Assembly: GCA_937900045.1 (NCBI GenBank)
Contig: CALCEB010000121.1
Span: forward strand, 1-31,055
From: an uncultured Acidobacteriota bacterium
GTDB taxonomy: Bacteria; Acidobacteriota; Terriglobia; UBA7540
DNA: 31,055 bases
Reading direction: 5' to 3'
This document shows, one piece after another, positions 1-8,095 of the stretch. The notes beneath the pieces are model-generated. The model saw only the letters and a program-made list of their open reading frames with translations. It made no database searches and was not told the DNA's origin. The translations under genes and the position numbers were made by a program. Each line of letters opens with the position of its first letter. Positions within the stretch are counted from its first letter, which is position 1.

Positions 1-52
1 CCCGACCCCTTGCTTCGTAGGCAAGTGCTCTATCCAGCTGAGCTACGGGCGC
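1..52 (-). tRNA. tRNA-Arg (anticodon ACG), 3' part outside the window
   Basis: Read on the minus strand from base 52, the sequence begins GCGCCCGTAGCTCAG, a typical tRNA 5' acceptor strand and D-arm. The anticodon arm follows as a CTTGC/GCAAG stem around a CTACGAA loop, which puts ACG at the anticodon. This reads CGN arginine codons after A34 deamination. The T-arm and acceptor 3' strand lie beyond the left edge, so the gene is partial only because of the window boundary. No integrase or att-like duplication is seen next to it. Confidence 0.95.
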
Positions 53-176
53 ATCCTTAAGCCTAAAGCGTTCCGCCAACAAGGACGATCCGGGAAAGGA
101 GAAACCCGCGCCGGAACGCTCCAACATTCAGTAGTCTTACACGCCGCCAAAATCGTGTCAACCGCAAGCGCCGCCG

Positions 177-303
177 GGTGGTGGCGTCATTCGCTTGCTG
201 TAGCGGCGGTCTGTGACCGCCGAACTTTATTTCTCAATGGATTCCGGCGCTCCCTGTCAGGGCAAGCTCCGAGCGCCGCTACAGCAAATTGCGCCACTAC
301 CCG
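177..303. repeat. BIME-like palindromic repeat, family 1, copy 1
   Basis: Two inverted halves, TTGCTGTAGCGGCG... and ...GCGCCGCTACAGCAA, face each other across about 45 bp. Each half holds its own small hairpin. The outer edges (GTGGCGTCATT and GCGCCACTAC) match the edges of other copies in this window. The rest of the 53-516 spacer shows no gene. Confidence 0.8.
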
Positions 304-379
304 CTGCCTGAAAAATTGCAGAATGCGGGCAGAACCCGAAGCGCAGCTTAAGTTTCTATACTGCCCAGAGATTTTTCAG

Positions 380-408
380 TTGACGGCATCGGCAGTGAAC
401 TATAGATT
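380..408 (+). promoter_or_regulatory. Candidate sigma70 promoter for the sugar-catabolism genes
   Basis: TTGACG at 380-385 is followed either by TATAGA after 15 bp or by TAGATT after 17 bp. It lies about 110 bp upstream of the isomerase/epimerase start and is the best promoter-like pair in this spacer. The call rests on motif match only. Confidence 0.4.
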
Positions 409-516
409 TAGCCTCTTATCTCTTGTCGATGCCGGGGATTTGCGGAGCGTGGGGAACTTGGACTGATGCTGCTCCGGCGGTCTGCAGGCACTACAATCCT
501 AGAAGGGAGAGTGTCC

Positions 517-1476
517 ATGAAAATAGGACTTTTCACAGCACTGTTTGGCAAGCTGACTCTGGACGAAGTGATTCGCAAGATCAAGCCGCTCGGCATTCGC
601 ACCGTTGAAATTGGTACGGGCAATTACCCGGGCGATCCTCACCTGAAACTGGAATGGCTGAGCGCGCCCGCCAAGCTCAAGGAGTTCAAGCAGCGGCTGG
701 ACGATCAGGGGATTACGATCAGCGCGCTCAGTTGTCACGGGAACGCGCTGCACCCGAACAAAACCTTTGCGGAGAGCAATGCCGAGGTCAGCCGCAAGAC
801 CGTGCTTTTAGCAGAGAAGCTGGGCGTGACGCGGGTGATCGATTTTTCCGGTTGTCCTGGAGACTCCGAGCAATCGAAATTTCCCAACTGGGTCACTACG
901 CCGTGGCCCCCGGATTATCTCGATGTGCTCAAGTGGCAATGGGAGAAGAAAGTCATCCCATATTGGAAGAAGCACGGGAAGTTCGCTGAAAATCACGGAG
1001 TCAAGATCGCGATTGAAATGCACCCGGGATTTGCCGCCTACTCTCCCGAAAGTATGCTGAAGCTGCGGGCTGAGGCCGGACCCGCGGTGGGCTGTAATTT
1101 TGACCCCAGCCATATGTTTTGGCAGGGCATCGATCCCTGTGCGGCCATCCGGCAGCTTGGCGAGGCCGTGTTCCACGTCCATGCCAAGGACACGCGCATG
1201 TACGAGATGAATTACAAGGTGAACGGCGTTCTGGATATCAAGCCCTACCGCGATGAAAAGAACCGCTCCTGGATCTTCCGCACCGTGGGTTACGGGCATG
1301 GGCCGGACTTCTGGGGCGATTTTATCTCCACCTTGCAAATGATCGGCTACGACGACGTGCTTTCCATCGAGCATGAAGACAGCCTGATGTCGGTGGACGA
1401 AGGATTGAGCAAGGCTGCCGCGTTTTTGAATCAGCTTGTGATTAAGGAAAAAGTCCAGGAAATTTGGTGGGCGTGA
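517..1476 (+). CDS. Sugar phosphate isomerase/epimerase (AP endonuclease 2-like TIM barrel)
   Basis: A 319-residue cytoplasmic protein of the xylose isomerase-like TIM-barrel superfamily, whose members isomerise or epimerise sugars and inositols with a divalent metal. Likely metal ligands sit on consecutive strands: Glu167 in IEMHPG, Asp196 in FDPSH, His222 in HVHAKD and Glu285 in SIEHED. The start at 517 is chosen over an in-frame codon at 466 because GAAGGGAG lies about 7 bases upstream and the barrel's first strand (MKIGLFTALF) begins there. An oxidoreductase gene follows after 39 bp and a xylulokinase after that, so a role in sugar or polyol catabolism is inferred. The exact substrate cannot be read from the sequence. 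Confidence 0.9.
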   Translation: MKIGLFTALFGKLTLDEVIRKIKPLGIRTVEIGTGNYPGDPHLKLEWLSAPAKLKEFKQRLDDQGITISALSCHGNALHPNKTFAESNAEVSRKTVLLAEKLGVTRVIDFSGCPGDSEQSKFPNWVTTPWPPDYLDVLKWQWEKKVIPYWKKHGKFAENHGVKIAIEMHPGFAAYSPESMLKLRAEAGPAVGCNFDPSHMFWQGIDPCAAIRQLGEAVFHVHAKDTRMYEMNYKVNGVLDIKPYRDEKNRSWIFRTVGYGHGPDFWGDFISTLQMIGYDDVLSIEHEDSLMSVDEGLSKAAAFLNQLVIKEKVQEIWWA

Positions 1477-1515
1477 ACGGGCGCAATCACAGGAGAACAC
1501 CGGGAGGATGGTTCG

Positions 1516-2664
1516 ATGCCCCAAGTTAACGTTGCGATGATCGGCTACAAGTTCATGGGCAAGGCGCACTCCAACGCCTACCGGCAAGTGGGGCATTTTT
1601 TCCCCGGGAAGTTCGAGCCGCGGATGAAGGTGCTCTGCGGGCGAGATCGCCAGGCGGCGGAAGCGGCGGCACGGCAGTTTGGCTGGGACGAAGTGGAAAC
1701 CGATTGGAGACGAGCCGTCACCCGCGAGGACATTGACGTGGTGGACATTTGCACGCCGGGCAATCTGCACTGTCCCATCGCCGTAGCCGCTGCGGCGGCC
1801 GGGAAACACGTCATTTCTGAAAAGCCGCTGGCTAATACGCTGCCGGAATCCAAGGAAATGCTGCGGGCCGTTGAAAAGGCCGGCGTCAAACACATGGTGA
1901 TGCACAACTACCGCAAGATTCCGGCCATCGCCTTTGCCAAGCAGATGATCGAAGAAGGGCGGCTGGGCCGCGTCTACCATTATCATGGCGCTTACTTGCA
2001 GGATTGGATCGTCGATCCCAACTTCCCCCTGATATGGCGGCTCGAAAAGAAAATCTCCGGCAGCGGCGCGCTGGGGGATATTGGCTCCCATGCGGTGGAC
2101 TTGGCGCGCTACCTGAACGGCGACATTCAATCAGTCACGGCGCAAATGACCACCTTCATTAAGGAGCGCCCACTTCCCGGCGCGATGGGGGGGCTGAAAG
2201 CAGAGGCAAAAAAAGGTAAAGGGCGTGTGACCGTGGATGACGACACGAATTTTCTGACTACTTTCAAGAACGGCAGCGTGGGCGTGTTCGAATCGTCCCG
2301 CTTTTGCGGCGGGCGCAGGAACTACAATACGCTTCAAATCTATGGCAGCAAGGGAAGCCTGGCCTTCAACCTGGAGCGCATGGACGAACTGGAGTTTTAT
2401 GACAACACCGAGCCGCAGGCCGGCCAGGGATTCAAGAACATCAACGTGACGGAATCGGTTCACCCTTACGCCGGCGCGTGGTGGCCGCCGGGACACATCA
2501 TTGGCTATGAGCACACGTTTGTTCACGCCATTCACGATTTCATGGTGGCGCTCGAAAAGGACCGTTTGCCCGATCCAAATTTTTACGACGGCGTTAAGGA
2601 TCAGGCGGTGCTGGATGCGATTGAGCGCTCTGCAAAAAGCGGACGGTGGGAGAAGCCCCGCTAA
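1516..2664 (+). CDS. Gfo/Idh/MocA family NAD(P)-dependent oxidoreductase
   Basis: A 382-residue cytoplasmic sugar or polyol dehydrogenase. The N-terminal Rossmann domain opens with a glycine turn (GYKFMGKAHS, residues 10-19), a variant of the usual GxGxxG. The family EKP motif is at 102-104, and the C-terminal half has the alpha/beta sheet typical of the family (GALGDIGSHAVD, with the conserved Asp and His of the substrate site). GGGAGG lies about 9 bases before the ATG. It sits 39 bp after the isomerase/epimerase gene and 108 bp before xylulokinase on the same strand, so probably one operon. The substrate is not predictable; inositols, glucosides and xylosides are all used in this family. 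Confidence 0.93.
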   Translation: MPQVNVAMIGYKFMGKAHSNAYRQVGHFFPGKFEPRMKVLCGRDRQAAEAAARQFGWDEVETDWRRAVTREDIDVVDICTPGNLHCPIAVAAAAAGKHVISEKPLANTLPESKEMLRAVEKAGVKHMVMHNYRKIPAIAFAKQMIEEGRLGRVYHYHGAYLQDWIVDPNFPLIWRLEKKISGSGALGDIGSHAVDLARYLNGDIQSVTAQMTTFIKERPLPGAMGGLKAEAKKGKGRVTVDDDTNFLTTFKNGSVGVFESSRFCGGRRNYNTLQIYGSKGSLAFNLERMDELEFYDNTEPQAGQGFKNINVTESVHPYAGAWWPPGHIIGYEHTFVHAIHDFMVALEKDRLPDPNFYDGVKDQAVLDAIERSAKSGRWEKPR

Positions 2665-2772
2665 ATTGGCTTCCTGAATTACTGTTGCAGGATAATTCCG
2701 GAAGGTTTTTGCGACGACCGTCGGGGCCAGTTAAGACCGTGTCCCAACGGCAACTCACCGGGTTCATGCGTT

Positions 2773-4374
2773 ATGTCCTACATGATGGGGATCGACGTTG
2801 GCACCACGGGTACGCGCGCCGTTATTGTGCGCCCGGACGGCCGCGTGGCGGGCGCCGCCACGGTGGATCATCAACCGATGCGAATGCCCAAGCCCGGATG
2901 GGCGGAGCAAGATCCCGAGGACTGGTGGAAAGCCACGATCGGCGCGGTTCGTGGTTCACTCCAACAGTCCGGCGTGACCGGAGCACAAATCAAGGGTATT
3001 GGTTTCTCCGGGCAAATGCACGGCGTGGTTTTGCTGGACAAGGTCAACACCGTCCTGCGGCAAGCGCTGCTCTGGTGCGACCAGAGGAGCCAGCAGCAAT
3101 GTGAATGGATCACGAACAAGGCCGGGGCGGAACGCCTGATCCGCCTGGCGTCCAACCCGGCGCTGACTGGTTTCAGCGCCCCCAAGATGCTTTGGGTGCG
3201 GGACAACGAGCCGGCGGTCTTCGAGCGGGCGGCTCACTTCCTTCTGCCGAAGGATTATGTCCGCCTGCGCATGACCGGCGAATATGCCACGGATGTTTCC
3301 GACGCCTCGGGAACGCTTCTGTTCGACGTCACGCATCGCCGTTGGTCGCAGGAAATGCTGGAACTTCTGCAAGTGGATGCGTCGCTCCTTCCCAAAGCTT
3401 ATGAGTCGCCGGTAATCACCGGCGCCATCAGCACGGAAGCGGCGCTGGTGACGGGACTCCGAGCGGGCACGCCAGTGGTGGCGGGTGCAGGCGATCAAGC
3501 CGCCAGCGCCGTGGGCAATGGCATCGTCCGCTCAGGACTTACTTCCGCCACGCTCGGGACTTCCGGCGTGATTTTCTCTTACACGGACAAGCCCAAGCTC
3601 GATCCCCAAGGCCGCATTCACACCTTCTGCCACGCTGTCCCCGGCAAGTGGCACGTGATGGGTGTGACGCAGGGCGCGGGCCTTTCGCTTCGCTGGTTCA
3701 AAGAACAACTTGGAGAATCGGAAGCGTGGTACGCGCGACAAATTGGCGTGGACGCTTATGAAGTTTTGTTGGCCGAGGCGGAACCTATCGCGGCAGGCAG
3801 TGACGGCCTGCTCTTCCTGCCTTACCTCATGGGCGAGCGCACGCCCCATCTCGACCCCCAAGCGCGCGGCATGTGGTTCGGATTGACGGCGGCGCACACC
3901 CGCGGACACTTGATCCGCTCGATCCTCGAAGGCGTTGCCTACAGCTTGCGGGATTCGCTCGAGATTTTCACCGAGCTCAAAATTCCGGTGGTGCAGATTC
4001 GCGCTTCGGGTGGAGGATCGCGCAGTCCGTTGTGGAGGCAGATTCAGACCGATATCTACGGCAAGGAGATCGTCACCCTTCGCGAACCGGAAGGATCGGC
4101 CTTCGGCGCGGCGCTGCTGGCGGGCGCAGGAGCCGGCATTTATTCCTCCGTCGAAGAAGCCGCAAATGAGGCGATCCGAGTGGAAAACTCCACTCAGCCT
4201 GTTCCGGAAAACGTGGAGTTCTACTCCAGGCAATACGAGATTTACCGCAAGGTTTACCCCGCAATCCGCGAACTTTCCCATGAGCTTGCAAACCTCGAAC
4301 CCGCCGCAGTCGTCCATGCAGCGCCTGCTGGCCGCGATGCTAAGAAAACTCGACGGAAGAAACACAAAACGTAG
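2773..4374 (+). CDS. xylB: Xylulokinase (FGGY carbohydrate kinase)
   Basis: Phosphorylates D-xylulose to xylulose 5-phosphate for the pentose phosphate pathway. The 533-residue protein begins with the phosphate-1 motif GIDVGTTGTRA. It carries the xylulokinase signature GFSGQMHG (77-84), ALLWCDQRS, a DASGTLLFDV segment and GAGDQAA with catalytic Asp241. The FGGY family ATP-binding region GGGSRSPLWRQI is near the C-terminus. It is slightly longer than E. coli XylB because of a basic Lys/Arg tail. No strong ribosome site precedes the ATG; another in-frame ATG lies 9 bases downstream. No xylose isomerase (xylA) is present here, so the upstream barrel enzyme may feed it. Another ketose substrate remains possible. 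Confidence 0.9.
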   Translation: MSYMMGIDVGTTGTRAVIVRPDGRVAGAATVDHQPMRMPKPGWAEQDPEDWWKATIGAVRGSLQQSGVTGAQIKGIGFSGQMHGVVLLDKVNTVLRQALLWCDQRSQQQCEWITNKAGAERLIRLASNPALTGFSAPKMLWVRDNEPAVFERAAHFLLPKDYVRLRMTGEYATDVSDASGTLLFDVTHRRWSQEMLELLQVDASLLPKAYESPVITGAISTEAALVTGLRAGTPVVAGAGDQAASAVGNGIVRSGLTSATLGTSGVIFSYTDKPKLDPQGRIHTFCHAVPGKWHVMGVTQGAGLSLRWFKEQLGESEAWYARQIGVDAYEVLLAEAEPIAAGSDGLLFLPYLMGERTPHLDPQARGMWFGLTAAHTRGHLIRSILEGVAYSLRDSLEIFTELKIPVVQIRASGGGSRSPLWRQIQTDIYGKEIVTLREPEGSAFGAALLAGAGAGIYSSVEEAANEAIRVENSTQPVPENVEFYSRQYEIYRKVYPAIRELSHELANLEPAAVVHAAPAGRDAKKTRRKKHKT

Positions 4375-4518
4375 CTCCGCGCGGTCACACTCGATACAGG
4401 ATAACGAGTGGAGCACTGGGGTTGATCGATGACTCTCGCAAACCTTGTGTTTATGAGCCTTCCAGGGCTTGCCCCGATAAGTGTTTGCTGAAAACGTTGC
4501 TGCCTTGCATCGCATGGA

Positions 4519-4537
4519 TTCCCGCTTTCGCGGGAGT
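4519..4537. repeat. Short REP-like palindrome (TCCCGC-TTTC-GCGGGA)
   Basis: A six-base perfect stem within a GATTCCCGC...GCGGGAGTGAC context. It lies between the convergent xylulokinase and acyl-CoA dehydrogenase genes. A close relative is at 7943-7962. It may act as a bidirectional transcription barrier; no T-tract is evident. Confidence 0.6.
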
Positions 4538-4578
4538 GACGACGGCGTTGCTTCGCGTCCGCGCCGCACCACTTCAGA

Positions 4579-6381
4579 TCATGCGAACGGATAGCGGCCA
4601 AGATGGAGAGCCCGATTGGCGATGAAGCGCTTCAATTCGATGGTATCCACCAGCGTATGTTTCAGAAATCGCCGCATCAGGGCAAGCTGGGAGCGAAGCG
4701 TGTCACCCCCGGCAATGCGCGGCAAGATGCGCCGGCCTTCCATCTCCATACGGTCCGCAGCTTCGTGGATGTAACACGTGGCAACGGCCAGATCCGTGGC
4801 GACCGCTTCGGCGGAAGAACGTGAAAGCCTCTTGCGGGCGCGCAACAGGCAACTCTCCATGGCGTAGACTTCCATTACCATGTTGCTCAAAGCGCCGATG
4901 ATCTCTTGTTCCCCGGCAAGCGCCTGAAGATATCTCTCCACCGCGCTCCCCGCCGCGAGCAACGCCGCTTTTTTCGCGCCCTCTACAAGCTTGGCTTCAG
5001 CGGCGAGCGGCTGATCGTCATCGAAGTCTGCGCCCGCGTCCATGCCCAGCACTTCATCCAGTAGTTTCCGGGCGGCAGGGATCAGCGCCAACTCACCCTT
5101 CATGGACCGCTTCAGCAGCATGTCCACAATCAGCAGCCGGTTAATCTCATTGGTGCCTTCGAAAATGCGGTTGACACGCTGATCGCGGTATCCGCGCTCA
5201 ATTTCGTAATCCGTGGTGAAGCCATAGCCGCCATAAATTTGAACCGTCTCATCCACCACCCAGCCCAATGTCTCCGTTCCCATCACTTTGAGAATCGAAC
5301 ATTCCACGGCATATTCCTGAAGGGCATCTAGAGTTTGCCGGGCCGCTGTGGATGCGCCGTGGTCCACACCTTCGAGCCGTTGGTCGATCATTCCCGTGGT
5401 ACGAAAGGCTATGGTGTCACCGGCGTAGATCTTCACCACCATGCCGCCCAGCTTTTCTTTAATAAGGCCGAAGTCCGCGATCGGATGACCGAAGGCAATG
5501 CGCTCCTTTGCCCATTTCAGGGCCGGACCCATCAGAATTTTCGAGCCGCCCACGCATCCCGCGCCCAGCTTCAGCCGGCCAATGTTCAAAATGTTGAAGG
5601 CGATGTAGTGCCCTTTGCCAACTTCGCCGAGCACATTCTCTACCGGCACCGGCACGTTCTCAAGATTCAGCGGCGTGGTGGAAGAGCCCCGAATCCCCAT
5701 CTTATGTTCTTCAGCTCCGGGAGAGACCCCAGGAAATTCGCGCTCCACGATAAAGGCGGTGAATTTTTCGCCATCCACCTTGGCAAACACCACATAAATG
5801 TCGGCGATGCCGCCGTTGGTGATCCACATTTTCGAACCATTCAGGATGTAGCTCCGGCCATCCGGACTCAGCGTGGCTTTCGTCTTGCAATGCAAGGCGT
5901 CCGAAGCGGAGCTCGATTCACTCAAGCAGTACGCGCCCACCCATTCGCCGCTCGCCAGCTTTGGCAGATACTTCTTCTTCTGTGCCTCAGTCCCAAAAAA
6001 TGAAATCGGCAAGATTCCGATACCGCTTTGCGCGCCGACGGTTGCTGCCCACGCCCCGTCCCGGGCCATAATTTCGGCAATGATGACGGCAGAAATCTTG
6101 TCCAGTTCAAGGCCCCCATATTTTTGTGGAACGTCGGTTGCACAAAGGCCCAGATCAGCAGCCTTCTTAATCAACTCCCGCAGCAGACCCGGCTTTTTCT
6201 GTTCAATTTCCTGGATGCGCGGAACAATTTCCTGGTCCACAAACTGCTGCGCCGTCTGCGCAATCAGGTGGTGCTGATCCGTTAGATCCTCCGGTGTAAA
6301 GATGTCGCAGGGCTGCCGTTGCTCGATGAGGAACGAACCGCCCTTCGTGCAGCTTTTTTCGCTTGGAACCGCAATGGACAT
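4579..6381 (-). CDS. fadE: Acyl-CoA dehydrogenase, long FadE (YusJ-like)
   Basis: A 600-residue FAD enzyme that introduces the trans-2 double bond into acyl-CoA, the first step of beta-oxidation. The dehydrogenase core has the FAD/substrate motifs CLSES (about 152-156) and KMWITNGG (184-191), and EGTNEINR with the presumed catalytic base Glu408. About 180 extra C-terminal helical residues match the ~590-residue class (Bacillus FadE, mitochondrial VLCAD) rather than 380-residue enzymes. The ATG at 6381 is preferred over a GTG at 6393 because GGGAG lies 5-6 bases upstream of it. It follows fadA by 15 bp, so the two are surely cotranscribed, probably with electron-transfer flavoprotein supplied from elsewhere. 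Confidence 0.95.
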   Translation of the reverse strand: MSIAVPSEKSCTKGGSFLIEQRQPCDIFTPEDLTDQHHLIAQTAQQFVDQEIVPRIQEIEQKKPGLLRELIKKAADLGLCATDVPQKYGGLELDKISAVIIAEIMARDGAWAATVGAQSGIGILPISFFGTEAQKKKYLPKLASGEWVGAYCLSESSSASDALHCKTKATLSPDGRSYILNGSKMWITNGGIADIYVVFAKVDGEKFTAFIVEREFPGVSPGAEEHKMGIRGSSTTPLNLENVPVPVENVLGEVGKGHYIAFNILNIGRLKLGAGCVGGSKILMGPALKWAKERIAFGHPIADFGLIKEKLGGMVVKIYAGDTIAFRTTGMIDQRLEGVDHGASTAARQTLDALQEYAVECSILKVMGTETLGWVVDETVQIYGGYGFTTDYEIERGYRDQRVNRIFEGTNEINRLLIVDMLLKRSMKGELALIPAARKLLDEVLGMDAGADFDDDQPLAAEAKLVEGAKKAALLAAGSAVERYLQALAGEQEIIGALSNMVMEVYAMESCLLRARKRLSRSSAEAVATDLAVATCYIHEAADRMEMEGRRILPRIAGGDTLRSQLALMRRFLKHTLVDTIELKRFIANRALHLGRYPFA

Positions 6382-6396
6382 ATTTGCTCCCACTGG

Positions 6397-7578
6397 TTAC
6401 TGCAGATTCTCAAAGATTCCTGCAGCCCCCATGCCGCCGCCAATGCACATGGTGACCATTCCATAACGAGCGTTACGCCGCTTCATTTCGTTGAGCAGGG
6501 TTGCCGTTAGCTTGGCGCCCGTGCAGCCCAGGGGATGGCCCAACGCCACGGCGCCACCGTTGACATTGGTTTTCTCCGGGTCAAGCCCCGCAACTTTGAT
6601 CACGGCCAAGGCTTGGGCGGCAAACGCTTCATTCAATTCTACTAGTTCAATTTCCGAGAGTTTCAAGCCCGCAAGCTTCAAAGCTTTGGGGATGGCGTAA
6701 ACCGGACCCATTCCCATTTCCTCTGGAAGCGTCCCGGCGGTTGCGAAGCTCACAAACCGGGCGAGTGGAGGAATGCCCAGCTCCTTCGCCTTACCAGAGG
6801 ACATCACAACGGCTGCCGCCGCGCCGTCACTCATCTGCGATGCGTTGCCCGCAGTCACCCTGCCCTGCGCGTGAAAAACCGGCCTCAGCTTGCCCAGCGC
6901 TTCCAGGGAAGTATCTCGCCGAGGTCCTTCGTCCATTGAAAAGGTAATTTTGCGGGTCTGGGGCTTGTTGTGGCCGTTCATGCTGCATTCCACCACCACC
7001 AAAGGCACAACCTCATCCTTGAATTTTCCAGCTTCCAAGGCGGCAAGGGCGCATTGATGGCTGCGCAGTGAGAACTGGTCCGCCTGCTCCCGGGTCACTT
7101 CGTACTTCCGCGCCACATTTTCCGCCGTCAATCCCATACTCAGGTAGTAATCGGGATAGCTTTCCATCAAGGAAGGGTTGGGCGAGAAATGGAAGCCCCC
7201 CATAGGGATCATGCTCATGCTCTCCGCGCCCCCAGCAATGGCGATTTCTCCCAAACCCGCCATAATGCGCTCCGAGACCAGGGCTATGGATTGCAGGCCA
7301 GAGGAACAGAAACGGTTGATGGTCATGGCCGAGCAATCGACCGGAAGTCCGGCTCGAAGGGCTGCTGTGCGGGCCATGTTGTTTCCCTGTTCCGCTTCCG
7401 GCATAGCACAACCCAGGACCACGTCCTCAACATCCTGCGGGTCAAGCCGGGGGACTCTGCGCAGCAATTCCTGAATCACGGTCGCGGCCATGTCATCCGG
7501 CCGGGTATTTCGCAATGTCCCTTTGGGCGCCTTACCGACCGCCGTCCGTGCAATCGAAACAATCACAGCCTCTTTCAT
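6397..7578 (-). CDS. fadA: Acetyl-CoA C-acyltransferase (3-ketoacyl-CoA thiolase)
   Basis: Cleaves 3-ketoacyl-CoA with CoA to release acetyl-CoA, the last step of beta-oxidation. The 393-residue protein has the full thiolase triad: nucleophile Cys91 in NRFCSSG, His348 in GHPLGCTG and Cys378 in CIGGGMG. The start at 7578 is set by GGAGG five bases upstream of the ATG; an in-frame ATG at 7596 would bury that site in the coding region. Length and neighbours (FadE downstream, FadN upstream) match the Bacillus fadNAE arrangement. A 517-bp leader with promoter-like and hairpin elements separates it from fadN, so fadA-fadE may have their own control. Confidence 0.96.
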   Translation of the reverse strand: MKEAVIVSIARTAVGKAPKGTLRNTRPDDMAATVIQELLRRVPRLDPQDVEDVVLGCAMPEAEQGNNMARTAALRAGLPVDCSAMTINRFCSSGLQSIALVSERIMAGLGEIAIAGGAESMSMIPMGGFHFSPNPSLMESYPDYYLSMGLTAENVARKYEVTREQADQFSLRSHQCALAALEAGKFKDEVVPLVVVECSMNGHNKPQTRKITFSMDEGPRRDTSLEALGKLRPVFHAQGRVTAGNASQMSDGAAAAVVMSSGKAKELGIPPLARFVSFATAGTLPEEMGMGPVYAIPKALKLAGLKLSEIELVELNEAFAAQALAVIKVAGLDPEKTNVNGGAVALGHPLGCTGAKLTATLLNEMKRRNARYGMVTMCIGGGMGAAGIFENLQ

Positions 7579-7662
7579 ATTTACCTCCACGTCCATTGCC
7601 TTCTATCTGTACTTCAATTTCAAATCTTGAAACATTCAGTAGTCACTCCGATATGAGTCTTA

Positions 7663-7682
7663 AATCATAAGATTTTATGATT
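7663..7682. promoter_or_regulatory. Palindrome AATCATAA-N4-TTATGATT upstream of fadA
   Basis: A perfect 8-4-8 AT-rich inverted repeat about 85 bp before the fadA start. Its size and position would suit a dimeric regulator's operator. No regulator gene is nearby, so the role is inferred. Confidence 0.4.
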
Positions 7683-7772
7683 CAGGATAAGGCAGCTAAT
7701 CCAAGAAAGCGGTTTGCAACGGGATCTCCCAACTCTGCAATATCCATTACTCTTGTTCAGATACTTCGCATC

Positions 7773-7838
7773 CTCCGGTTTGTCTTGCAAAACGAACCGG
7801 AGCGGATCCTTTATTTTCAGCATGTTCTCCGGTTCGTT
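7773..7838 (-). promoter_or_regulatory. Three-arm, mutually exclusive hairpin region in the fadA leader
   Basis: On the minus-strand transcript the first arm (7838-7827, AACGAACCGGAG) is perfectly complementary over 12 bases to the middle arm (7802-7791). The middle arm is also nearly complementary to a third arm (7785-7773). Only one pairing can form at a time, the geometry of an attenuator or leader switch. It resembles no riboswitch class I recognise and has no obvious U-tract, so function is unproven. The same bases could instead be repeated protein-binding sites. Confidence 0.4.
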
Positions 7839-7942
7839 TCGTTATTTTTGGCATCCTTGGCATGTTTCCTATTTCCCCTCTCGCGGTTGACAATCAAAGG
7901 GGTCAGAACAGACCATAGGATCTTGCCCCCAGATGCGCAAGC

Positions 7943-7962
7943 ATTCCCGCTTGCGCGGGAAT
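7943..7962. repeat. REP-like palindrome ATTCCCGC-TTGC-GCGGGAAT
   Basis: A perfect 8-4-8 inverted repeat in the fadN-fadA spacer. It belongs to the same family as 4519-4537. Confidence 0.65.
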
Positions 7963-8013
7963 GATGGTTGGCGCGGCCGCAGACCGTGGAATGCCAGCGG
8001 TGGCCACGAAATG

Positions 8014-8050
8014 ATATACTAAATAGTATATTATTTCTCTCTGGTGTCAA
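8014..8050 (-). promoter_or_regulatory. Candidate promoter with overlapping 18-bp operator upstream of fadA
   Basis: On the minus strand a perfect -35 (TTGACA, 8050-8045) is followed after 16 bp by TACTAT (8028-8023). The -10 lies inside the perfect palindrome ATATACTA-AA-TAGTATAT (8014-8031). A palindrome on the -10 is a classic repressor site. It sits just after the fadN stop and about 440 bp before fadA, so it most simply drives fadA-fadE. It could also be the remnant of a lost small gene's promoter. Confidence 0.5.
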
Positions 8051-8095
8051 GCCTGTCCCGGTTTCTGACTTCCACTCCAAACCCGGAATGCCCAC

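Noticed and set aside
808..2130. 440-codon minus-strand ORF
   Set aside because: It lies antisense to the isomerase/epimerase and oxidoreductase genes, shows no family motifs, and arises from GC-rich codon structure.
3532..4572. 346-codon minus-strand ORF
   Set aside because: Antisense to xylB, which has complete kinase motifs; no ribosome site or recognisable domain.
7817..8095. 92-codon minus-strand ORF in the fadA leader
   Set aside because: It spans the REP-like palindrome and the promoter palindrome, has no ribosome site, and its product looks like translated repeat sequence.
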